A stretch of 64,000 bases of DNA from Stercorarius parasiticus (GCA_013396915.1 VWZL01002566.1:372001-436000); one strand, 5' to 3'. Counted from the stretch's first letter, positions 45,848 through 59,587 are shown. Numbers and translations are program-made. The notes: a model not told the origin generated them from the letters alone.

Positions 45848-46894
45848 TTTGTTACTTTAATTTGTTCAGTGCCAGGGACTCAGGACTCAGCTCAGTGCTT
45901 GATATCTCCTCAGGAAAGCTATGTGTGAAAACTGATTTTTCTCCCCGCATACATAAATGCCATGGTTTCAGTGTGTAAGTATGTACATTCACTGCCTCGG
46001 CATGTCCTTACTATGGGGTAGGGCACTCAGTGACAGATGCTCTGGCTCCATCTTTTCCAGATCTGCCCCACCAACGGTCCATGCTGGCATGGTATTTATC
46101 GTTCTGTTCAATTTTCCCTAGAGGAGGCTTCTTCCAGACCTCAGTACAGAGAAGGAAACAGGGGTGCTGGTTGCACAGACTTACTTATTCTCCTTTTATG
46201 TCCATTAATGTCATACACCACATACAAGGAAGAGATAAATAGGATGATAAACAGAAAAGAAAAAAATGCAAGATTTGAACTTGGTTGCATTGCATCCAAT
46301 GCATCATTCATATAGGTGCTACAGTATCTGTAGTAAATTAAAAGATTATCTGATGTTACATAGAAGTTTTTCCCAGGCCTTTGAGTCCTGCTGTAGTAAC
46401 TATGCGATTTGCTCGGTCATCCAGGACATGTCTACTTTGGGTAAATATCTGGAAACTAAGTTAGTCCAAGAATCATAAACAGTATATGTACATCAATGTT
46501 ACATCGTCTCAAACTACCCGATCCTATCAAAAGGCAGACATAATTAAGTCAGGATTGCTCTCATGTTGGTGTAATCAGAATGCCTTTGAGGACTGGGACT
46601 TTTGTCTCCACCTGGCTTAGCTGTGTGCAGATAGAAATACCTGTTTGTATGGTGGAAAGTCACGGATCCCCATCATGTTTTTGAGATAGGACCTCAGCGA
46701 TTTTTTGTCAAAATTGAGATGGAAAACTAAAATACAGTGCAGTGTTTAGGAATTTTTCTGCCACGCAGGCAGCAAACACAATGTGAAGGCAAAATCACTT
46801 ATGACTGTAAAAGTACTGCAATGCCATTAATGTAACTCAGGTCTACGTTCCTGAATCCGGACTTACCTTTCTACTGCAGCCTGATTCATCTTTT

Positions 46895-46914
46895 TCTCTC
46901 CTCTCCTCTCCTCT
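46895..46914. repeat. TCTCC pentanucleotide repeat
   Basis: About four units of CTCTC/TCTCC following a T run. It is a pyrimidine-only tract on the plus strand. Confidence 0.8.
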
Positions 46915-47764
46915 GCAAAATTACTAGTGAATATCTGGCTTTTTCTCAGCACACAGATCTTTGTTTATGAGTACTTGTTAAGGCTGGTTATTGTTCTGAA
47001 CACTCTGCAATGGACCTGTGTGAACAGAAGCACTTTGCCCAAAGCAGCCCAAGGCTTGCTCTAACAGGGCGTTGAATTTATGCCAGTTTGGACAAATATT
47101 GCCACAGAAGATGAGCCTCAGTTATGAGAAGTATTCACAAGACATGAGACCTGCCACATTCTTAACAACATCTCAAAACATAGGGTTATTTTGGAGGCAT
47201 TGTAGGCATTAATCTTTTCCATGTTCTGTGTTTTTTCCTTTGCTATAGCAAGAAAGTCTTCTAAAGTGAGTAGTGCAAGAACTGCTTCTGGAAAAACTGC
47301 TCTGAACAAAACAAAGTCCTAACCAACACTTTTTTTCCCCACCTTGTTTCTTTTTAATTCACTTTTCCTTTTTTTTTTCTTTTTTTCAAGGTGGAAAAAA
47401 AGGAGTGAGCTAGGAAGTGACTGTACTTTCAGAGTCTATTCTAGCTCAATATTGTGAAATACCATAAAGAAACTGGTGAGGAAGCAAACAAAAAAGGAAA
47501 AGCAGAAGGAAAGGTCAGAGAAATTTAAAAAGCCAAAATGAAGACAGGCCAGAGGGACAGATGGAAGGGGCGGCTGGCATCCAACAAACCTTCCAGCTTG
47601 GGTACAGGGGTGCCATATTTCACTGTTTTTTTCACTTATTTGTCAAAAGGGCATTAGATCCTTCCAAGAGTTTTATAGCTTCCTAAGAGTTTTAATCTAT
47701 ATTTCACTTAAAATACAACTTATACATTGTGTTTGCTTGTTCAATGTATTTTTTATTCTCATGC

Positions 47765-47831
47765 TTTTTTTTGTTTGGTTTTTTGTTGTTGTTGTTGTGG
47801 GTTTTTTTTGTTTGTTTATGGGTTTTTTTGG
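47765..47831. repeat. T/G low-complexity block
   Basis: Runs of T broken by G, including a GTT triplet array (GTTGTTGTTGTTG) and TTTG units. Only T and G occur, apart from one A near the end. It is simple sequence and the Phe/Val-rich frame across it is an artefact. Confidence 0.9.
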
Positions 47832-48444
47832 CTTCCTTATTCCAGCTGTTAGTTATTTAATGTGCAGTAAAATAACTTCAGTTTGCTATTTATTTCACTG
47901 GTGTCTCATTATAAAATTCTGTATAAGTTTTGGACTGTCTGCTCTTTAGAATAGGGAATGCTATCAGCATAACACTGAGGACAACACACCCAGTGACATC
48001 AGAACTGAATCTGATTCTGGAGTCTGGTTAAATGATTGTCCTGGTGATTTGCCACTTCTGAATATGTGGTTATTTATCACAAACAGTTAGTGCCTCTTGT
48101 GGTTTAGATATCAGGAGTCAATATAAGAAAGGGTGAAAATGAAAAGTAATAGCTCTTCATCAGAAGAACAAAGGACAATTTACACAAAATACAAAATATA
48201 GCATATGTTTTCCAGTAGTTAAGAACAATGGAATCTAAATCTTTATCACCATTAGTAAGGTCATAAACTTCAGATTAGTGGTCTGGTTCTTTTGGATGGG
48301 CTCTTTTCACCTTTGAAAATCTTTCTTCTCTGAAATTTTAAATCAACATATCAAGATATGGATCACTTTAGCCTTGTCCATGTACAAAGTTTCTATCCAT
48401 GTATAAAGTTTGTATTAGCATACTTTTAAAATTGTTCAGTGTAG

Positions 48445-49003
48445 AAGTGATCATCTCCCTGGCACTGGTGAGGCCCCATCTCGAATACCGTGTCCAGTTT
48501 TGTGTCCTTCACTACAAGAAAGACATTCAGGTCCTGGAGCGTGTCCAGAGAAGGGCAACGAAGCTGGTGGGGAGCCTGGAGAACAAGTCTTATGAGGAGT
48601 GGCTCAGGGAACTGGGGTTGTTCAGCCTGGAGAAAAGGAGGCTGAGGGGAGACCTTATTGCTCTCTACAACTACCTGACAGGAGGGTGTAGCGAGGTGGG
48701 GCTGGTCTCTTCTCCCAAGTAACAGGTGATAGGAGAAGACAAAACAGCCTCAAGTTGCGTTGAGGAGGTTTAGATTGGATATTAGGAAAAATTTTTACAC
48801 TGAAAGGGTTATTAAGCATTGGAACAGCTGCCCAGGGAAGTGGTTGAAGCACCATCCCTGAGGGTATTTAAAAGACAGTATATAAAAGGTATTAAAAAAA
48901 CACTGCTTACCAATATGCTGTAGTGATGGTTTTTATCAGAGTTAGGTTGGTGGTTGGACTAGATGATCTGAAAGGTCCCTTCCAACCTAGGCGATTCTAT
49001 GAC
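48445..49003 (+). mobile_element. CR1 LINE copy 3, different subfamily
   Basis: A 5'-truncated CR1 of about 560 bp on the plus strand. It holds the end of ORF2 and the whole 3' UTR. The tail area reads GGTTGGACTAGATGATCTGA, AAGGTCCCTTCCAACC and GATTCTATGAC, the standard CR1 terminus. The coding part and 3' UTR differ clearly from copies 1, 2 and 4, for example WGPQHKK-type sequence there versus [18 protein letters not shown] here, so it is from another CR1 subfamily. A short A-rich insertion lies within the 3' UTR near 48.89 kb. Confidence 0.95.
48450..48722 (+). pseudogene. CR1 copy 3 ORF2 C-terminal end
   Basis: The ORF2 C-terminal domain is open without a break from the truncation point to TAA at 48720-48722. 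It reads [13 protein letters not shown], then [18 protein letters not shown], then [19 protein letters not shown] and [13 protein letters not shown], ending just short of the usual CR1 C-terminus. The absence of stops suggests a younger age than its truncated state implies, but no catalytic domain is present. Frame continues upstream into non-CR1 DNA, so any start codon there is accidental. Confidence 0.88.
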
Positions 49004-49629
49004 TTAATTTGTACCTTTCAACAGTATTTGCAACTATGAACTTGACAATTTTAGTTTTAAAACATTTTAGATTTGATCATTTTAAGTCGAGATGCTTACA
49101 GATATTGCCTCTGGTTTTAATTACTCCTTCTGATCTCATCCTCTATGCATCTTTGCTTTTTAAAAATGAGAATGTATTCTAAAATATTTTATAAGATTAA
49201 ACAATATTATTCCAGTTTGATCAAAAATGGGAAAACAGCCTATTGTGGAATGTGGTTCAGTCTGATGCAATCAAGTTAGTTTTTACACAGGAAACTCTGG
49301 TAAAATATGTTTTCTAATGTGTTGCTATACATGTGATTTCATTGTGTATCAGTGCTTTCAATTAAGTTTAATTTATTTTTTCCTTTAGAACCTGAGAAAT
49401 GGTACTATGTCCCACAGAAATTAAATTAGCCTTACTGCTGCAAGCTAATCAAAAATATGAACTACTACAGAAGCTAAGTATTTGCTTTTGATCAATTACT
49501 GCTCATTGGAGAGTATCCTCTTACGTGTTTCTACTGAAGCCAGAAAGCTGGGACACAAACCTCTGGTGGATTTCAGGAAGCCATAAAGAATATTAATAGC
49601 ATATAGAAATAGCTGAAGCCTTCAGTGTA

Positions 49630-49735
49630 TAGAGGGCTTCAGGATGGGAAATCAGATGACCTGAGCTCCATTATTTACTTCCTTTATTACAGTGAACAAA
49701 TCAGTATTTTGTTTTATTTCATAGCAATAGTGTAG
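49630..49735 (+). mobile_element. Possible MIR-like SINE fragment
   Basis: GATGGGAAATCAGATGACCT followed by GAGCTCCATTATTTACTTCC parallels the MIR/CORE-SINE block 'tgggagtcaggagacctgggttc…'. The rest is too diverged to confirm. The call rests on one block only. Confidence 0.25.
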
Positions 49736-52700
49736 TAATGCTTACTTGCCATAATAAAATATTTTTGCATGTGGATGAGGAGTGCTGTACAAATAAATAT
49801 TTAGTCCTTGTCTGCAGTGATTCAGTTTGTTAATCTCTGAAATAATGTTTCCTATTATGCAGAAGAAAGATAGAAATATATTATGGATCAGGCAGATGAG
49901 TTTTATTGGAGGGGAAAACATGGTTTCCTCTGCTTACTTAAATCATACTTCTGGATGGGTCTTTTTTCAAAGACTCGGGTGCCTCAGTTAATGACAAATT
50001 AAATCCACCTGATACTGATTTTCTTCCTGCTAGAGTCCTGAAAGCTCCAGAAAAGATACTTTGAGCTTTAAACTGTACCTTGTAGTAGCAGTAGATTGAA
50101 CTACACTTTCCCCCTGTAAGTAACATGTTACATTTCATGCTCTCCTTTGTATTTCCTTACAAAGAGTCTTGCTATGAAATCTCATATGGTTGAAAACTTA
50201 AGTTAACAGTCTGTGAAGAAAGAATAGAAAAAAGTTACAGGGGGCATCATGGGATGTATGCTTTCCTTTTCTTATGCAATACTATGTTCAACAAAATTCA
50301 AAGAAAGTTCACTATAGCCAAGGTCAAATATATATTTTCATTCACTATAAAGCTTCAAGCTGATGGTCCTTCTTGGATTTCACTGCGGTGGGTAATGACA
50401 GCAATTTTCTCCACCCATCCATTCTGCACTTAGACTGGAGGCTGCCATCCCCTCGCAGAAGCACCACAAATGGCAGTTTGTCCATTCCTTAGCCATCACA
50501 GGTTGCAATCTGACACATTAAATTAAAATGCCATTGATTTCAGTTTGTGTTAACACAGCAGGCTGTGATGTGACTCAGAGCCCTAGGATGATGAAGCTCC
50601 TATAAGTCTCAGCTAGCAGAGATCCTATTTTATACAGCTTGGAACTCAGTTCTTAAAATTTTAAATTTGACCAGTTCTATGCCAGTTTAACTGAGTAGCT
50701 TAATTGGAAAAAGCATGAAATCTTTCTCCCATGAAGCATGCTTTCTTTATATTCACTTAATATTCTCCCCTCTGCACAGAAGTGAACTTATCTGCACTGT
50801 GCACCCAGCAATTCTTATGAACGGCAGAAAGCGAAGGGCTGACATCAGGCACAAGAAGTCTATATTGTCAGAAATGCCATCATTCATCAAAAGCACAGTA
50901 TTTCCCTGCCGACTCCCTGCCAAATTCCTGCTTGCTTTCTGAGCGTCATCTGTCCTCTTCAGATGTTCTCAAATAGGATACTGAGGTGTTTAACTGCATG
51001 CACGCAAGCTCTTTTAAAGAGGAATGGGAAATTCTGCTTACAAACAGGTTTGTGCTCATGCTGGAGCCATAGAAAAGCCCCTTCCCCCTTGCCCCGTGAA
51101 TACTCTGCTATTCCAGGTGAAGAAATTTTGTTATTCCACCTACTGTTTGGAAAACTACAATGTTGAAAGGAGCTTTCCTGGATGTACAGCGATGAATTGG
51201 CTATATTCTTGAATTTCTGGAGTGTACAAATACAAAATTCATCAGAAGCATTTAAAGAAGCTTCACCTACCTTACATCTGATTGATGACCTGAAAAGCCT
51301 GCTGTTTAACATGGTGTGTCAAGCTTCAGTGTAGAAATACAGGAGGAAGGAGAACGTATTGCGTGGTATTTTATTTGTTAATTATATCATTAGAGACATA
51401 AGGTTTGAAGTTCAGTTGTCCCTAAAGTTGGCTTATTGTAGAAAATGGTTCAGTAGCATTTGAAATGGGCAGCAGAGACTGGGCATCTGAAATTAAGAAA
51501 AAACAATGTTCTCTTGAACTCTTCAGTAGGACTTTCTTCTTAAATCCAACCTCGCATACTCGTTAGTGTATTTATAAATTGTCTCCAGTAACAGGTTAGC
51601 TTGTTATTGCAAAAAATATATTTATTCATTTAAATAGCATATTCATTTTAGCATATTTATATTCTAATTCTATATTCTAGCATATTCTTGCTATACACCA
51701 AAGTGTAATCATAGCCATAGCTGTATATGCATAATAAACCAATAAAAATATACAGTTTATCATTCGGCTAAGATAACCATTGCTTAAGGATAATATTCAT
51801 TGAGTATCTTAAACACCTGTCTTGCCAGCAAATCCATTGTTTGTATATTGGTCCCCTGAAGGTCACTTGGTTATAAAACTAAGACCTTGTGCAGCACAGA
51901 GGTGTTTTACAACAAGTATTCAATACAAAGCCAAACAACAGGAAGCTCACATTTTGATTGCGAATGCAGCTTTCGTAAAACTTACCTGAGATATGCCCCG
52001 TGAATAAAAATGACAAAAGCATCTGAAACAAAAATATTGCCCTAAACGTCCTCTAAATATTGTCAGCAAAGCAAATCAACTTGTTTATTGATTCCCTATT
52101 CAAGATAGCTCCACCACTACTGCTCCTCAACTGAGGTGGTTGCATTAGCATTTTTAAGCTATATGGCTCTGACCACAACTCCTGAGAAACTAAGAAGACT
52201 TCTGCAGTTACAACAGAACAGAAAGATGAGATCTTTTTCTGTTGTGGACCTCTTAGAAGCATAAAATTCATTACTACAATCTTTACAGTAGTCAATAGGT
52301 AGTTAATATAAAATATCAGTGCAGAATTACAAGATATGGATCCTGCCCACTGTCTACATTTGAAACTATCAATGCTCTCTCCTCTCTTCTCTCTTCTTAT
52401 TGAAAGTCCTTTTAATAGCTGCAGAAGGCAATGACACTCTCACATCCTTGGGATCTACAGATGTCTCATTTCAAATTCTCCAGGAAAGAAATTCTTAACC
52501 ATTCTCTTCCAGCTGCTTTTATTCTTCTTTGTTATGCTAATGCTCTATGAAAAGATGTCATGGAGGATCAAAGAATTCTGTGCATACAATTTATACTAAA
52601 AATAATTTTGATTTAAACTTGAAGTTTGAAGTAACTTTCCATTTTCATTAATGTACAAAATTAAGAGTGAGAACAGCTATGTGACTGCATGTGTAAGTAT

Positions 52701-54279
52701 GGGTGATTCCGATAAAGGACAGTACCAAAAGGGACCAGTGAGGTGCTTCTGTTTCCACCATGGCAGAACCCTTTATCTAAAAATAGGCAAAATCTTTAAT
52801 TTTAATATAACAGGACTCTGAAACTATTTCCTTAAACCAGTAAAGGATCTTTTGTGAGAGTACAAATTTACCAATCCTAGGCTGGGGGCATGCGTGGGAT
52901 GGATAAATCTCTTATCCTGGAGAAAAACACAGTAGTGGAAGCTAATAGGATAAACGAAAATAAGTCCTAAAGATGGCTAAGTGTTGCTGTATGTTACTTA
53001 CATGCCTTATTCCAGAGGTATATCCTGTCAGGCAAAGTAGTGGCTCCAATTCAAAAAAGAGTAGGAGTTAAAGATCTCTGTTTCTTGACCCATAGAAGCC
53101 AGAATTTTCCTTTCCATGTTTTAAAACATTATATGGAAGGATCTAGGCACATCAGAAATAAAGAAATCACTATAGATTATTGTGATTATAGATCATTGCT
53201 ACTGAATAACATGGGGAGAGTTTGATCATTGAAAGCGAGTATCATATGCCCCTATCCCACAGAACATATTCATCACATTCTTCCTTTTTTTCTTGAAAAC
53301 TAATGATGAACTTCAAAAGCTTTTAAACAGAAGGAGAAAAGATGATATGGAAGGTGGTTTCGCAAGTCGTAATCTGAATCATAACAGTGGTCAGAATATT
53401 TGTCTTCTGTATGTTGAAGGAGGAGGAAAGGAGATAAAGGATGTGCACAGTAACTGCTAACATAAGTTGAAATTAAATAATTGTGGCAATAAAATATCTT
53501 GACTGTGGAACAAGTCAGTGGTGAGGGTCAGCTTCAGTATTTCTGCTATGTGGGAATGTGCCATGTCAACTAAGGGAGTTTGCAGTGAAGCTCATCTAAT
53601 CTTTGCAAAAGCTCTGAAGTTGCCACCATTCAAGCGCCATAGCTATTTGAACATTGCTATAAGAGTCAGATTTCACTGTCTGAAAGCTGTTACAAGTAGA
53701 TCCCTCTGGAACTCAGTCACAGTAACAGTCATGTGAAGGCTTAGTCCTTCCATAAATATCACATTAAATCCCCAATGTTAAGTCATACGTTAAATTTGAT
53801 ACCACAAAGATGCAACAAAAAATGCCAGCTCTGAAATCTTATCTGGGAAATAGATATTCCATATGGTTTAAGAGAATGGGGTCACTAGCAAAATTATAAC
53901 AGACACCTAATTGTTACATGATTTTTACATAATAAGCGTGTGACTATCAAGATCACCTGAAGCCAGGGGACTCCCTAGCTTCAGATTTAGAAAGAATTTT
54001 GATGTAAAAATAATGTTTCACTGGGTAAGCTAATAAAAAAGTAATATATGTACAGTTTAATCAGAGGGATACCCTGGGGAGTAGCAGTCTATTATCTGTA
54101 TCTCTGTAAATATCAGAAGACCATAGTTTAAACTAAACTGTAGTTCAGATCAGTGATAACCCTTTATGAGAATAAAATTAATCAAAAAACTGCTATACGT
54201 ATTTATTTGAAAACATCATCCATATCCACATAAACTTCTGTGTCTGCAAAATCTTGCAGATACATATTAAAAAATCACA

Positions 54280-54396
54280 GATCTTATGAGGACCATTAAT
54301 AAAGAAAGTGTTCTTAGCTACTCTCCAACTACGATCTTATGAGGACTATTAATAAAGAAATCTGGTCTACAGTGTTCTTAACTGCTCTCCAACTAC
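54280..54396. repeat. Tandem duplication with an 11-bp length difference
   Basis: Unit A (54280-54332, 53 bp) and unit B (54333-54396, 64 bp) are nearly identical, starting GATCTTATGAGGAC and ending CTCTCCAACTAC. Unit B has 11 extra bases (TCTGGTCTACA) after AATAAAGAAA. A third start, GATCATAGC, follows unit B. Few other differences separate the units, so the duplication is fairly recent. Confidence 0.9.
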
Positions 54397-55328
54397 GATC
54401 ATAGCACAAAATGAAAAGTGAAGTTTTCTCTAATGGTCTTTTCTAAATATTCTAAGGTCATAACCCATCTACTCACAGTACATTGCAGAGGCCCTAGAAA
54501 ATTCAGCCTTAGATGGGAGTGACTCTACATCTGAAGTGATTACTTAAGACCTTCAGTATTTGCTAGAAGAAGGGAAAGTGTCCAGAAAAAAAGTATGAGA
54601 AAAGGTCAATTTTGTACTAAACTTCATATTTCTAGAACATTTTTTATTGTGTCTAAAAAGTGCCTGTAAGTGAAACTGAATATGATTTTTGTGGGATGCA
54701 TATATGTGTTCAAAGGATCAGATGAAGTACGCTCCTTACTTCGTGTGTTTGTGGGGAGAAGTGGATGGAAAAGCGAAAGAAGATGAAAGTTATTACAGAT
54801 AAAAAGAATTTAGCAAAAATTTGATAAGACTTACTTTGTTATAAAGATAGTTAAGGGATTGTTAGGGGAATAAAGAAATACATGTTCTGTGATTTACACA
54901 AATGTGACCTGAAATGCAGATGTGAATCTGCCCATGTTTTAAGATTTCGAACCTAGATTAGAGGATTAGATGCCTAAACTAGCACATACACATCCCAAAG
55001 CTTTTTGTATACCAGAGAGGAAAGGATGTTCACATTTCTGTATCTCCCACGTTGTTAGGAATCAAAATCAAACTTTACTTTGTTTTTGGAAAAAGAGTTA
55101 CTGTATGTTTTCTTATGAGATGTGCAGTCCAAATAGATCTAACAAGTTTTGTCTAGCACTCATTTTTCCGGGGCTTGTCCAAACCAAATCTACAAATCAT
55201 TTAAATGTCTCCTCCCACTAGTTCTGTTCTGCTAAATTATCTGTTAAATATGACACAAAGTCAGTATTTGGGGAGAACTTGTGACTGGTGAAGATTTGCT
55301 AGACTTCATTGAACGTTCCCTGGCCAAG

Positions 55329-55358
55329 ATTCAGTGACAGTGAATTCAGTGACAGTGA
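55329..55358. repeat. Perfect 15-bp tandem duplication
   Basis: ATTCAGTGACAGTGA occurs twice back to back with no mismatch. It is a small, recent duplication and itself contains an internal CAGTGA pair. Confidence 0.9.
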
Positions 55359-57209
55359 AAGAAAACAATGAATAAACTCACTGTCTGTCATCCCTTATTG
55401 CAGATTATGAAATTCACATATTCTGTGTCTATTCTGTAAACTTAGTTTTTTCAGAGTTTAATTACTCTAATTCTTCTATTCATTTTAACTTTGTTACTAC
55501 CAGATGCTATCTGTCTCTAGATCATCTAGAAAAACTGTGAATTCTAAATGTTAGGGAATTTGATAATCATTATTTTCACAGTTGTGACTTGAATGAATTA
55601 AAGCAGATTGGCTGCTATTTTTACAGTAATTTTGACATGTCTTTCATCTTGCTAATTTGTGTCTATATAACTGCTGGCACTAGTTTTGGTTAGTAACTTT
55701 TCTTTTTCCTTTCCAATCTTTCTACTTGATACAGAGCAATAATTTAGCATCTCCCTGATTCTTTGAGTGGAGAAAGAGGGTTGATTACAAACATTTTGGA
55801 TTTATATTTCAAATTGTGTTCCTATACTTGGATTTTTCTCCCATTTCACCAGCTTGCTATTCAAGCAAGCGTTCATCTTGAAATAAACTAGTGAGTCCCA
55901 GGATATGTGACTCTGACACATGGGTTCTGCTGGATCCCCCAACAGCACTTCAAGCGAGTGTAGAAGGCATTAACCTGCCCCACACCTCTCCCCAAAGTTG
56001 TTACACGGTGGTATCAGCTGAAGGGAGTGACATTTGTCCTTCAGGCACTCATTTCAAATTAATCCACTGGTGATTTTTGATCATTTACTGAACTGGGGGA
56101 GGACAGAGAAGACAGATTGACATTTTCTTGTGCTGACTGTAGAGGGAGGACGACACAGCAGGATGAGGCGTTTAGCCCCTTCTAAAGGAACAGAGTAACC
56201 AGATGGGAATAGCTACAACCTAGAGGTCTTCTGTCGAAGTACTTAATTTACCAGATATTCAGTAATGCCCAGTAGTCATCAGCTTTGTCACTATTTTAGC
56301 TTATTGAGAATTTCTGGTGAATTTCTATGCTCTCTGAGTTCTTGTCTGCTGCCTGCCTTTGCCACATTTTCCTCTTCTGCCCTTTAATTCCGCAGGTCTG
56401 AGACCCATGGACCTAGAAAACCAAATAATAGTAAAAACTTGTTAAATATATATGATACATGGTATTATATGCTTTTGAATTTCTCCAGCACAGGAATGGG
56501 GTAGAAAACACATGTTTCTGAGTAAATCTTTATGTTTAGAGTTCTATCACTCATTGCTATAGCATAGCAAAATATTGAGATAATCTGCTTAGTCTGTTGA
56601 ACACAAAATTTATATTCATCCACTTCGAGATAGGAAAATCACTGCCACATGACTTATCCATAACATTTTTGCTAGCAATGTTTGCTAGCTCATGGGCACT
56701 GACCATGAGCTACAGCTGAAACTAAGAAATAAAAATGTATAAATTAGCCATCTTTAAGAAAGAAAGTCAACTTTTCTGGTATTCTCTTCATTAAACCAAA
56801 GGGACTGCATTACATCTGACAATAAACCATCCTTTAAAGAATTAATTGCCCATACGTTGTGTTGTACAGAACATAGCTTTCTGCAACAGCACCATCTACT
56901 GATAGATCTTTTGCCCACTTAAAAAATAATAAATGGAAAGAAAAAATTAATCTTAATCTCAGCAACACTGCATCTATGTTCACAGTAACCCTCACAACAT
57001 TGTGTGGGACATTTCAAGAAAGGATCAGACATTTATAAATTAGACTATCATGCACAGTTCCACTGACTAGGATAACAATTACAGGGACAAGTAATGCTCA
57101 TGCTTTGTAGCATTAGTTGGGCAACAGACAGAATCAAAAAGCAATTTCTTTCCATGGTTAAATTTTGTGTTCATGCCAAGGCCTCTGTGCTTTCCTCTGA
57201 AGCGTGCAA

Positions 57210-57284
57210 CCATTGCCTCGGGCAGGATGCTGGACTAGATGGACCATTGGTTCTGTTCTGTTATGGCGATTCTATTGTTCTTAG
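57210..57284 (+). mobile_element. Ancient L3-like CR1 tail
   Basis: The text GGATGCTGGACTAGATGGAC, then CATTGGTTCTG, then TTATGGCGATTCTATTGTTC corresponds to the end of old CR1-L3-type LINEs of reptiles and birds ('gctgggctagatggaccattggtctgacccagtatggcaattcttatgttctta'). Only the terminal 75 bp can be recognised. The tail unit differs from the ATTCTATGAT tail of copies 1-3, which supports a separate and older lineage. Confidence 0.6.
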
Positions 57285-59587
57285 CTCCTGTGCCAATGAA
57301 ATATCGAAACACACCATCTAAATTGCATTTGATATATATACTGTGTCACACTTCAAACCAGTGAAGCAACACAGACAGTGTGATTCATGTGGAGAATGTG
57401 CTTGAGTTACTTTAGACATGAGGAAAGCAATATCAGAGCTAGGTCTACAACCTAGTGCACACAGCAGGATTTGGCAGTCTGTGACGTGTTTTGTCCATAT
57501 GGAAGTGAAAAAGTGTTCGAGTGCTATCAATAAAAACAACACAATGTGTCTGTTTCTGAGCAGCACGCATCACCAAGCTGCAGTTCCTGTGTGCAAGTGT
57601 AAACACAGAAGCTGATACTCCCAGTAGAAAAGATATTCACAGACTTCTTTATTGGTATTTACTGATTAAAAAAAAAATGCTCAAGCTTCTCAGGAGCAAA
57701 ATTTACTTGCCATTTCATTAAATATTCTGTTCTCAAATCGCTTTGTAAATATGCCAAAGAAAAAAAAGAAGCAAAGAATAATCCCAGGAAATTCTTACTC
57801 ATTGTAATAAAATAAGTTCTCCTCATTATCATTATAACTTGTGAAACATATATTTTTAAATTTTTGGAGTATGTAGAACATACTAGAAAGTTTTACCTTA
57901 AAAAAATAGGTTAAAAGACTGCATATGCTTGAAGAGGTGAAGTAGACCATAGAACAGGCCTAACATGTATTTGTAGTTATTGATGTATAAAACATTGATA
58001 GAATTATCCTTTGCCATGTGTCTACAGAAATTTAGACCTGGTTGTAAGAGTGGACCCTTTGAAGCTTACCATTCACAAACCTATTTGTTTAGCTGCCACA
58101 TAGTACCAAAATTACAGAGAAGGCCTTCCTTACCAGGATTCCTATCTCAAAAGATAAAGGGTGTTTGTCTTTCATGAAGATCTTGTTGAAGTTAGAAAGG
58201 AGTGACTACTTTTATAAAAGATATAATTGGTTTTAATTTTATTTTAAACTCTGTGTTTCCTTCACGGGTTTCAAGAGCTTTTATTCACATAGGCCAGTCT
58301 TCACTCAGGTTTCATTTCAGGTGGTTATCAAAAACAACAGCTACATGACAAACTTCTTGCAGCTTGAACAGGGAGAATTTTTTTTAATCGGTCTAGAGAA
58401 TAGCAGAGGTAAATTTTGTCATAAGAAAGAATACCATTAAAATATTCCTGAAGAGAAAATCACTTGAAAACAGATATCAAGGTAACCAGTTTCCAGTAGA
58501 AGATCAAATTTGTGGGAGCAATTTCTTTCTTTTCATTCAAAACATCACATCTGCTTAAGAGAGTATAATTTAATTTTAAATTCTTACTGACCATCTCCAT
58601 ATAAGACTTCAGACATCAAGCATTCCTGTTACAAAAAAGCTCATCTTTTATTCTAAGATCAAAAGTAACAGATGCCAGATCATACTGGTCCAACCAGAGT
58701 GTAACCAGCAAATTATAACTAGAGGACATTTCATGTAAACTTCAGGAAGAACAGATGGCCAGCAAACCTTTGACTGAAGTATTTAGTGTAAATGATTTGT
58801 CAAACCAGAGATAGAGGCATTTATTTTAAATCACCCTCTGGAAAGTATCTAGAGATAAAATAACTGTGGCTAGTTGGTGAAATTTTCTGGCTTGTGTTAT
58901 ACAAAGGAGAATAGATTTAATATATCCTTCAAACCAGTAAGCCTACGAAATCTTTGAAATTCCTCCGTCTTCAGTCTTCCTGAAGATCCCAGGAGCAGTT
59001 AAAATGCTCTCACTAACAAGTGAGGTGTCTCAGTGAATCATAAATCATAGAAAAATCATCATTAAGATTTATTTTAAAAATTACTTTTAAAAGTATTATT
59101 AATTTAATTTGTCATTTTTTTTTATTAAGCTCACTGGGGTTCTCTTAAATATATCATACCACCCTTTTCTTCTTCCTTACATTGTATGTGTAACTACAAA
59201 CCTCCAATGCAAAAAGCACTTTGAGTTTTGAGTTACCACCAATGTCAGTAATCTAAGATACATAAGCCATTATTAAGCTAGCAGTTTATCTTTAACACAA
59301 AAATTCAACCACTCCTCCCCAGGAAGGGAAAGAAGTAGCAGCTAGAAGTTAAAAGAAGGAAGTTGTGGGTGATCAGAGAATCCTGGTAGTATTCCTTAGC
59401 TTGCCAAATGAATTTTAACTAGTTGGACTGAATTGAGCCATCCAGTCTCTTCCTGGCCTAGAAGCTGGCAGTCACCTGTGTTCAACAGGATAAAGTGCAA
59501 AATTACAGATTTCCAAGACAGTGAGTGATCCACAGAAAGAAAAACATAGCTCTCAGGCAATACGGGGAAAGTGATTTGCCCCAGACA
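57285..59587. other. Unique DNA, no gene seen
   Basis: Two overlapping antisense frames of 65-82 codons near 57.4 kb have no recognisable content. Around 57.42 kb (GACATGAGGAAAGCA) and 59.57 kb (GGAAAGTGATTTGCCCC) short phrases recall the conserved part of MIR on the minus strand. The second lies directly against the 5' edge of CR1 copy 4. Confidence 0.5.

Larger units (their letters stand above)
37861..48444. other. Unique AT-rich DNA, no gene seen
   Basis: About 10.6 kb without a supported gene. The most protein-like frames are 43294-43557 (minus, Cys-rich, 87 codons) and 45605-45847 (minus, 80 codons, listed separately). Neither has a recognised family or splice framing. Simple repeats include the AAAT/TTTA pair near 44.9 kb, a TCTCC run at 46895-46914 and a T/G-rich block at 47765-47831. 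Poly(A) runs lie near 41.62, 43.96, 44.54 and 45.08 kb. Confidence 0.55.
49004..57209. other. Unique AT-rich DNA, no gene seen
   Basis: No supported gene in about 8.2 kb. The longest frame (50959-51312, minus, 117 codons) overlaps open frames on the other strand, shows no domain and no splice framing, and is taken as chance. Tandem duplications at 54.3 and 55.3 kb are listed separately. Confidence 0.55.

Noticed and set aside
50959..51312. 117-codon minus-strand frame
   Set aside because: It has no domain, no splice framing and overlapping open frames on the other strand, so chance is more likely.
57410..57480. Possible minus-strand MIR (GACATGAGGAAAGCA, then CACACAGCAGGATTTGGCAG)
   Set aside because: Blocks are short and their spacing is wrong, so the evidence falls short of a call.
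59030..59060. AATCATAAATCATAGAAAAATC, resembling an inverted CR1 tail
   Set aside because: No CR1 3' UTR follows on the expected side, so it is probably AT-rich coincidence.
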